The translations under genes were made by a program, and so were the position numbers. This document shows positions 57,038-64,000 of a stretch of DNA of 64,000 bases, in pieces. The notes under the pieces were generated by a model. The model was not told where the DNA came from and did no database searches. It saw nothing but the letters and a program-made list of their open reading frames with translations. Each line of letters opens with the position of its first letter. Within the stretch, counting starts at the first letter, position 1. The stretch covers positions 18,137,488 to 18,201,487 of the forward strand of contig CM039515.1 in the NCBI GenBank assembly GCA_022432975.1, given 5' to 3'. The DNA comes from Begonia masoniana (Eukaryota > Streptophyta > Magnoliopsida > Cucurbitales > Begoniaceae).

Positions 57038-59479
57038 TGATAGGCTACGGGCCTGCAAATGGGTGGAGAAACATGCAAACGGAAGACTTAAAATGCAACA
57101 ACAGATCGGTGCTCAAGAACACCCAAAAACAGACGCGAAATTAGACGAAAAACAGAGGAGGAAACACGAAAATGGAAAGGTGCATTCGGTGATGTGGGTG
57201 AGAGATCAAATCGGTTTCTTTGCCACAGAGAAGACCGATAAGGGAAGGGAAATGGAAAATGGAGGTGATGACCCGTTGCTGGCCCAAAAGCTATCGAGCT
57301 TCGGGTGAGAAATTCGTCGTTGCCAGCGACGAAATCACAGCGAAGGGAACAGGTTTCGCCGCCCACCGGCGACTGAGTATTCCTCCGAGCAACCTTGGGC
57401 TCGAGGAAGACTTGGGCGAAGCCATTGGCGCTGGGCGCCGGCGACACCGAGAGAGAAGCTCCCTCTTTCACGGAGAAACTTCGACAACGAACAACGTTCT
57501 GGTTTTCCAAAGATTTGTATTACTGGCTAAAGAAATTACAGAACTACAAGGGGAGCTAAATACACCGAAAAAGAAGATGGAGACTTCTGGCGAGGGCGAC
57601 GGAATGCGGCTGTGCAGATGACCGTTGGCGAAGAAGGATATAGCCGTTCGCGTGATTCGGCTGAGGCGTGAAGCAGCGACAGTGAACCAGTTTTGGTTTT
57701 TAGGCTGAAGGGCGTGAAGCGGTTCAGCTTTGTTTCTCCTTAGCTTGGCCGGTTCACTTGGTTCAGTCCTTGGTTCAGTCCGGTTTAGCTTGGTTCCTCT
57801 CTTGATTTGGCTGGTTCAGCTTGGCTCCTCTCTTGCTTTGCTATCCTTTGAAGAGTATTACCAAAATATACATTATAAATGGCTAAAGTTTGCCAATTAA
57901 CGAGTTTTAAACAAAACTAAAGTTTCCTAAAAATATATAATTAAATACAAGGCTCGTTTACACAATTTGAATCAAAGGAAAACAAATTCCCTCTTCATTA
58001 ATTCTTTCCAAGCCTTGAGAATCCATTTACCTACAAAATTCCACAAGTCCATTAGATATATAAAAATACATAAATAAATACATACATTGACTTGTGCTCG
58101 ATGGATCGGGACCGTGGGCATATCATCCCCTCCCGGTTCTTGAGGATTTGACCTCAAATCCAATGGTAAATATCATGGAAGATGCTACAACACTTAGGAT
58201 AAAATTTCTCTACTAAAAGCTTAAACAAGTAAACCATAGTAGACACAAAATAAAATTATCCTAAAGTTTGAAAAATCATTTTACCATCCACAATGGTCTC
58301 AAATAAATTTCAAGATAAAATTGTTCATTTCAACAATTTAAAAAAAAACAAGCATTCAAGATAAAAGCAAGTTGGATGCAAGTATGATCGAACAATTTCA
58401 TTTTCTAGCTAAGCTATCAAATAAATAGTGAACCACAAATATGAAATTTCCATTTTAAAAACAACACTTGGTTCACCTAATTTTAAATCCATAAAAAAAT
58501 AAATAAGATTTTAAAATCAAGCTTAGCATAAGTTCAACTTAAATCCAAAATTCAAGAAAACAATTCTCCTTTTAACGATAGAGTGAGGATTTATCACTTC
58601 AAAAACAAGAGGCAACAATAATTTGATCACAAAAATTTTCTCTAGTTCTTATCAACAAATTAATTCAAGCTTAGACAAGGAGTATTAAACATGATATCCA
58701 AATTAGAGTAAGAACTTACAAGAAAGATTTGATCTCCAATATACAATTCATCCAAACAACCTACTATTCAACTAATTTCAAAGAAATTCAAGTAAGGTTT
58801 CATGGGTACATACCTTGTTGCCGAAAGACCTTTCCAACTCCATGGTTCATCCATAGCTAATGCTCAAAATTGGAGTAGAAAGCTAAAATATCCTCAAAAG
58901 ATAAAACAATAGGCATATATTTTGATTTTACAATTTACCTTGGCCAACAACAATTAAACTAATTGACCAAGCACTAGACGTTAAAGTGAGACTCTAAATT
59001 TTAATTCCTAAACAAAGACAAACAAACAACACAAGCAACTAAGTCACAAGACTCAACCTAAAAGTCCTAAACATTTAATCAAACAGCACAACAAATCAAG
59101 CAAGTTAATCAAAGAAAATAAACTTGCAACTAATATCAATGATAAGCTATTGGGTCTAGGCAACCCTCCAGAACTTTTGTGGAAATCGTCACACTATCCC
59201 ACACCCTTTATAGGCGACTGCCTCACACGGCGATCTGTCGGGCCCAATGACCAGCGGTAAACCTCGGACAATACCAACGGCCCACAGAGGAAGGCTCTTG
59301 GCCACAAACACAAATCACTCGACGTACAAGTGAATCCTAAATGACTAACAAGATAGTATATGACATGCTTTTGTTAAAAATATCGGACCTCAAGTTAACA
59401 TAGTCCTAAACAAAACAAAACACTCAACTTGATGCAATCAAACAAGAGTTCAAAACAGAATTTATAAAAACATGGTGAA
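57038..59479 (-). repeat. Element G 5' LTR, truncated
   Basis: Nearly identical to 51660-54102: I noticed only two substitutions (near 57250 and 59385) and one base of length difference in an A run near 58497. It is cut at 59479, where the sequence switches to the H LTR with no transition. Confidence 0.9.
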
Positions 59480-61471
59480 TTGTAGGGAAAGGGACGGCGG
59501 AAAGAGGGTGATCGCCGTTGGGCAGTGATGCCCTGTTTTCTGAGAGAAAACCGTGGGGTGTGTGCTGTGAATTAGGGTTTCCCGATTTGGAAACTTCAGT
59601 TTGTTGTTAGATTATGCTGAATGGGTTGTAATGTGATAGAATTGCGACGAATTGAGTGAGTTTTGTTGAAAAACCGAAAATGAGAAATTTGAAATTCTAA
59701 AACCGATTCTGTTTTTAGGGGTTTTGACTTAGCTACGGTTAATCGTTTTAAATTCTCTCCTGGTATGTTAAACTAGGTTTTATGGGGAGCGTTTAGCCGC
59801 TGAAATCGAGACATTCCGATAAGCGTAGCAAAAGTTACACAAATTCAATGTTTAGATGAAATTCGGGTTCTGAGTGGGGAACCCTCAAATTGTGTGGCGT
59901 CAAGCTTAAATTAATCTGAATGAGTTAATTGACCATGAAATTAGTGAAATTGAGTTGAAAGTTAAATTTTGGGCGTTTTAGCGTAATGGACCGATTCTTT
60001 TTTTTGGGGGTTTTGGACCAGTTACGGCCACTCGTTTTAATTTCCCTTTTTAGTAGATTAAACTAGGTTATTAGAGGAGTATGTGGTCGTCGGAATCGTT
60101 CGATTCCGATAACCGACGTGAAAGTTATGCACGTCCAAAGTTTTGAGATGTTTTTAACCAAACCAAATTAGTGACCCGATTAATTGAGTTTTAGTTTGGC
60201 TATGCTAGAAATAGTAGTTTGAGAGTGAATTGGTGAACGTAACCTTGATTCTAATAAAGTTTGAATTTTGTATTAGGTCGAGCTGTAGGTGGACAGGAAA
60301 CCGAGTATCCTCAGCGGGCTAAGACCCCAGGTAAGTAGAGGACGTTATGTTTTGCCTTCGGGCCTACACCACGGAACGGTAGGGAATTGTTGTTTGTTGA
60401 TTTCTTTGCTTTGTTTGAATTGTGAGTTGGTTGCTTTGCTTTGTTCGAATTGTGAGTTGGTTGCTTTGCTTTGAGGTGTCTCGAGTGGAAGAATTTCTAC
60501 TCGAGAGGTACGCAACTGTGTCTCGAGTGCTACTCGAGAGGTACGCAACTGTGTCTCGAGTGCTACTCGAGAGGTACGCTGTGTCTCGAGTAGAATGATA
60601 TTCTACGAGAGAGGTACGCCCACGATTAATGAAGTGAGAACGTGATACATACAACCGAGAGTAGAAACCGCATGTGATAGGATTGAGTGCATTGTTGTAT
60701 GGGGCTAGCATTGTTTGGTCATGTGTTGTGTTGTCGTGTTGGATAGTGTTGTGTTGCTGCGTTGCGTTGTCCTGTTGAGCGGTGTTGTGTTGCATGTGTT
60801 AGGGTTACGCTGTGTGAGTTGTGGTGGATGGTGTATGTTTATCTTTGTTATTCTCTACTTGCTAAGCGTAAGCTTACGTGTGTGTGGGTGTTCTGTGGTG
60901 TGGGTACAGGTTAGAGTTGCGAGGAAAGCTAGGATTGGGACGCAGTCGATGATGTACGCGGTATGCCGGTACAGGCAGTTGTTGGGGCGCCTCGACCATG
61001 GTCTTCGGAGAATGTGGGTTTTGTATTTTGGTAGTATTGTAAATGTCTGATTGTAAGTTGATGGAAATGTGTAGTTCTTTTTGGGTGAATGTCTGATGTG
61101 TATTTGTTGTATATAGTTATAGTTCAGGGTGATGTATTACCCTGTATTGTGAATGATTGTTAGAGATTTCGTAGATTAGTTAGATTGTTAGGAATATTCT
61201 GGATCTGTTTGGGATTGGATTGTATGCAGGTATCTAGCATTTTGGAGGCGCCATTTTCAGGCGTTACTTTGCCAAAATTTTCGGGAAGGACGCCGTGGTG
61301 CTTAAAGGTTAGGATTAAAGGAGTCTAGGCAACTAGGTATGACCTAAAAGAGTTTTAGGAGATTTAGTTTAAATCCTGCGGTGTTAATTTTATTTTTTTT
61401 TAATGAGGTTTTAACGTGGGACTGGTTAGCAAAGTAGCGCACCGAGCCAGGGTGGGTTCGGGGGCGTTACA
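59480..61471 (+). repeat. Element H 5' LTR, 5'-truncated
   Basis: Ends GGGGGCGTTACA at 61471, followed by a primer-binding site. The beginning is missing. It is related to solo LTR A mainly in the second half and the last 60 bases. Conserved block: CAGGTAAGTAG at 60329, GCC-TTC-GGGC near 60354-60363, TAAGC-GTAA-GCTTA at 60863-60876; the usual TGTAGGTGA is altered here to TGTGGGTAC. Confidence 0.85.
60478..60625. repeat. CTCGAG-rich palindromic repeat in H LTR
   Basis: GTGTCTCGAGTGCTACTCGA followed by GAGGTACGCAACT is repeated, with outer copies GTGGAAGAATTTCTACTCGA and AGTAGAATGATATTCTACGA. Each unit is itself a hairpin. It lies between the donor-like site and the conserved TAAGC hairpin. 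Confidence 0.8.
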
Positions 61472-61474
61472 AGA

Positions 61475-61486
61475 TGGTATCAGAGC
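61475..61486 (+). other. Element H primer-binding site
   Basis: TGGTATCAGAGC, three bases after the LTR end. Confidence 0.92.
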
Positions 61487-61629
61487 ATAAATGGTCGAGT
61501 CGTTCAAAGGATTACCCGACAATGCCGGCCGCCATGCAACGTGCTTCACCGACTGTAAGTATTTCTTTCTTTTAGTTAGTTCATAATTAAGATTAGATTG
61601 TTTTAACCTTGTATAGAATCGAAACGAAA

Positions 61630-62667
61630 ATGGAAAGGAACCTAAGACGACCCGGACGACCTAGAAATGAACCAGAACAGCCTAGAGAGCAACCTGAGGA
61701 TCCTAATAAGCAACTTCGGGATCTATTGAACGTGCAATCTCAGCTGCTCGGTATTTTGATGAATCAAGGACTACCGGGAGGTTTGACGGTAGGGTCCGGC
61801 TCTGGAGCGGGCTCAAGTGGAGAGAGGTTAAGAAGATTAAAACCTCCGGCATTCGAAGGGCGTTTGACGGATCCGACAGCTGCCGAGAGTTGGATATGTA
61901 CGGTGGAAGAGATGTTTAGTGTCGCAGAGGTGGAAGAACAAAATAAGGTTAAATGTGCTACCTTCCATTTGTCGAATAGTGCTCAGAGCTGGTGGGGAAC
62001 AGTAAAAGCCACAACAGATATTCAGAGCATGACTTGGGAGGAATTTAAGGAGCTGTTTTATGATAAATATTACAACCGAACGGTTTAAGGTGCGAAGCGA
62101 TCGGAGTTCATGGCTTTAAAACAAATCGGATCTGTAGGAGAGTATATTCAGCAGTTTGAATCATTGTCTAGATTTGCCAGCCACATGGTTAGTAGGGAAG
62201 AAGATAAAATATTTCAGTTTGTGCAGAGCTTGAAGCCAGAGATTGAGATGCTGGTAAAGACGTTCGGAATTGAAGGAATACCATTTTCTCGAGTGGTGGC
62301 TAAAGCCATAGAGGTAGAGGAAGCTGCTGGTAAATTGATTAGACCGGCAGAAGTTATGGGTCAAATATTCACGGGAATTACAGGCCAGATGAACAGTGTT
62401 TGGTCATCTTCTCAGTTTCAGGGAACAAAGAGGCCAGGAGGCGACTTAAATGATCAGCGAAGAGGGAAGAAGCAGAGAAGGTATCCACAATGTTCTAAGT
62501 GTTTAAGGATTCATCCAGGGGAATGTGGACAGTATGCAGGAAGATGCTACAATTGTTTTGAAACTGGGCATATTTATCGGGATTGTGCAATGCCAAAAGT
62601 CATTCGGTGCTTCAGATGTAACCAGCCTGGTCATGTAGCTAAAGATTGTTCTGCATCAAAGAAATGA
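61630..62667 (+). pseudogene. Element H gag with two zinc knuckles, one internal stop
   Basis: Starts MERNLRRPGRPRNEP at 61630. Gag core: ERLRRLKPPAFEGR, AAESWICTVEEMFSVAEVEE, FYDKYYNRTV, then a TAA at 62086, then KRSEFMALKQIGSVGEYIQQ, FESLSRFASHM. Two CCHC knuckles follow: CYNCFETGHIYRDC and CFRCNQPGHVAKDC. Frame and stop structure suggest a single nonsense change in an otherwise open gag. Two knuckles, not one, separate H from B, C, E and F. The frame ends at 62667, close to where protease should start. Confidence 0.92.
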
Positions 62668-64000
62668 ACAGCCATGACTTCAGGTACGATATTTGTAATT
62701 TCATGGCTGTTGTTACATTGATAGACATGGGTGTGTTGTATATTTTGGTAATATCGGTTTTCGTAGTAAAGTTAAGTTAGTAATTAAAGTTAGTTTGATG
62801 TTGATTGGTAGGGTATTGTTAGAACTTTCGTGAGTGTAGAGAAGAGATTTAGGATTACTTGTTGTTATAAATACTTGAACAGATAAGATGGCAGAATTTG
62901 TTCCACAGCATCAAACTAGGTCGGTGATTGAGGAAGGAAGTTTAGAGATCTATTTAGAGTTAGAAAAGTCAATGCATTTGTGATAGTAAAGAGTTAAAGC
63001 TTTATGTTAGATACTTAGATAGAAAACCGGTTGATCGTTAAGGAAGGGGTACTGTCTTAGGGGATTACTCAATCAAGGGTGGTTGTAGAGGTGCGAAAAC
63101 ATTTTTGGAGCGGCATGGTTTTGGGGAGTATAGTTAGAACTCGAGTGGTAGAGGAAAAGAGAGTAGATTGGTTAGTAAATTTTGGAGAGAAATCCTAGCG
63201 AAATGAGATATTGTATAAATGTTGAGAAAATTGTTAAGTATGGAGACTATGATTTGAGGAGAGATAGAAATTATAAAGTGAAGGAATTTGCATGAAGAAC
63301 GTTTGAGTGTATTAAGGATAAGGACTCGTATGTAACAAAGTTTGAAACCGTTATTTTCGTGATTGAGGAGATTAGTTAACTCTAATGAAAGATTAAGATA
63401 AAAAGATTAGTCATTAAAGATTTAGTGTTTCATGTGAAGTTGACGAATCTAAAAGATATTGAATAAGAACGATACGAGTTAGAGTATGGAGCGAATAGTT
63501 GGGAAGGAGTTAGTTAAATCTAAAAATTTATAAGGTCTGGTAGCAACTATGGTAGAAGTTGAACAAATTAAGCATAGTGAAGATAATTATGAGAACTCTG
63601 ATAGTACTTGTAGTACTTGAAGAATGAGGAATAGATTTAAATAGTAAAAGTGTACCAAGGATAGTGTCTGCATGATTAATGAAATGTCGTGATGGGAATG
63701 AAACGTTAGAGTAGTGGAGAATTTAGATTTGAGGATTTAGGATAAGATGTTATTTTTGAGTTCTTGATGTTATAACATGGAGGTAGTTTTGGAGATTTTT
63801 TTTTTAGATTTGAGGTCGTATTGTAAGTGTGTGATGAACATTGGATTAGACAATTAAGTGACTAAATGAACTTAGCATGATGAGAAGTGGAGAGTTAGAA
63901 CTAAGTTAAAGGGATTTAAGAGTCCTTGTGATAACTGAACTAGTTCACGTCAATAGATGTAGGTGTATGAGTAGGAGAGCTAGGGAGTACGGAGTAAGGT
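62668..64000 (+). other. Degenerate element H protease region and unreadable pol
   Basis: Just after gag, a frame gives TLIDMGV near 62715-62740, which looks like a decayed protease active site. Beyond that the DNA is AT-rich, full of stops on all frames and shows no RT motif. It is probably a heavily mutated pol, but I cannot align it. No gene is claimed. Confidence 0.4.

Larger units (their letters stand above)
51660..59479 (-). mobile_element. Element G, large non-coding LTR element (LARD-like)
   Basis: Two direct copies of at least 2.44 kb (51660-54102 and 57038-59479) flank 2.9 kb of A-rich DNA without retroelement proteins. A primer-binding site complement lies just left of the right copy, so G is on the minus strand and the right copy is its 5' LTR. 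Long LTRs, a primer site and no coding domain fit a LARD, which would need proteins from another element. It inserted in F's 3' LTR; its right end is lost at 59479. Confidence 0.85.

Overview
The window is repeat-dense plant nuclear DNA, most likely from a eudicot. Almost every recognisable protein fragment belongs to an LTR retrotransposon: Ty3/Gypsy chromoviruses of the Tekay/Del type (integrase ending in a chromodomain), an Athila-type Gypsy element, a Ty1/Copia element and a Cassandra-like TRIM whose LTR carries a 5S rRNA-derived segment. I see no intact host gene, no tRNA gene and no CRISPR array. The species cannot be named from the sequence.

Layout. Positions 1-711 are the tail of a Gypsy LTR (family B), abutting a decayed Copia pol (747-2426) and its 3' LTR (from 2758). 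A solo Gypsy LTR (A, 3828-6263) lies next. Positions 6942-35338 are one Gypsy element (B, plus strand) of about 28 kb, shown to be a single insertion by its paired LTRs and a perfect TATCC target duplication. B is inflated by nested insertions: a Cassandra-like fragment (10885-11329), a minus-strand Gypsy element C (11330-20405) that is itself split by solo LTR D (16677-18931, TSD GGCTG), a large inverted repeat (20220-20628), and a complete minus-strand Gypsy element E (23053-32640, TSD TGGAG) inside B's integrase. Positions 35344-38700 are low-coding DNA with inverted repeats and degraded repeat pieces. Positions 38740-43007 hold a minus-strand Athila element with most of pol deleted. Gypsy element F (43008-51659, plus) sits in it, and the non-coding, nearly identical-LTR element G (51660-59479, minus) sits in F's 3' LTR. 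At 59480 there is an abrupt chimeric junction to a 5'-truncated LTR and gag of Gypsy element H (to 64000).

How the parts relate. All gag-pol regions are broken, so none can supply its own proteins, although F is one continuous frame interrupted only by six stop codons. Most stops across elements look like C-to-T or G-to-A transitions, as expected from decay of methylated, silenced DNA.

The most interesting signal is in the LTRs, not the genes. Seven divergent Gypsy LTR families share one ordered block: a splice-donor-like GTAAGT, a GGCC hairpin, 500-750 bases of family-specific tandem repeats, a short hairpin with compensatory base changes, and an acceptor-like TGTAGGTGA (altered in H). A second module, arrays of GCGATCGATCGCC often beside a CTCTCTGG...CCAGAGAG palindrome, recurs in several Gypsy LTR families and, as the arrays, in the Copia LTR.
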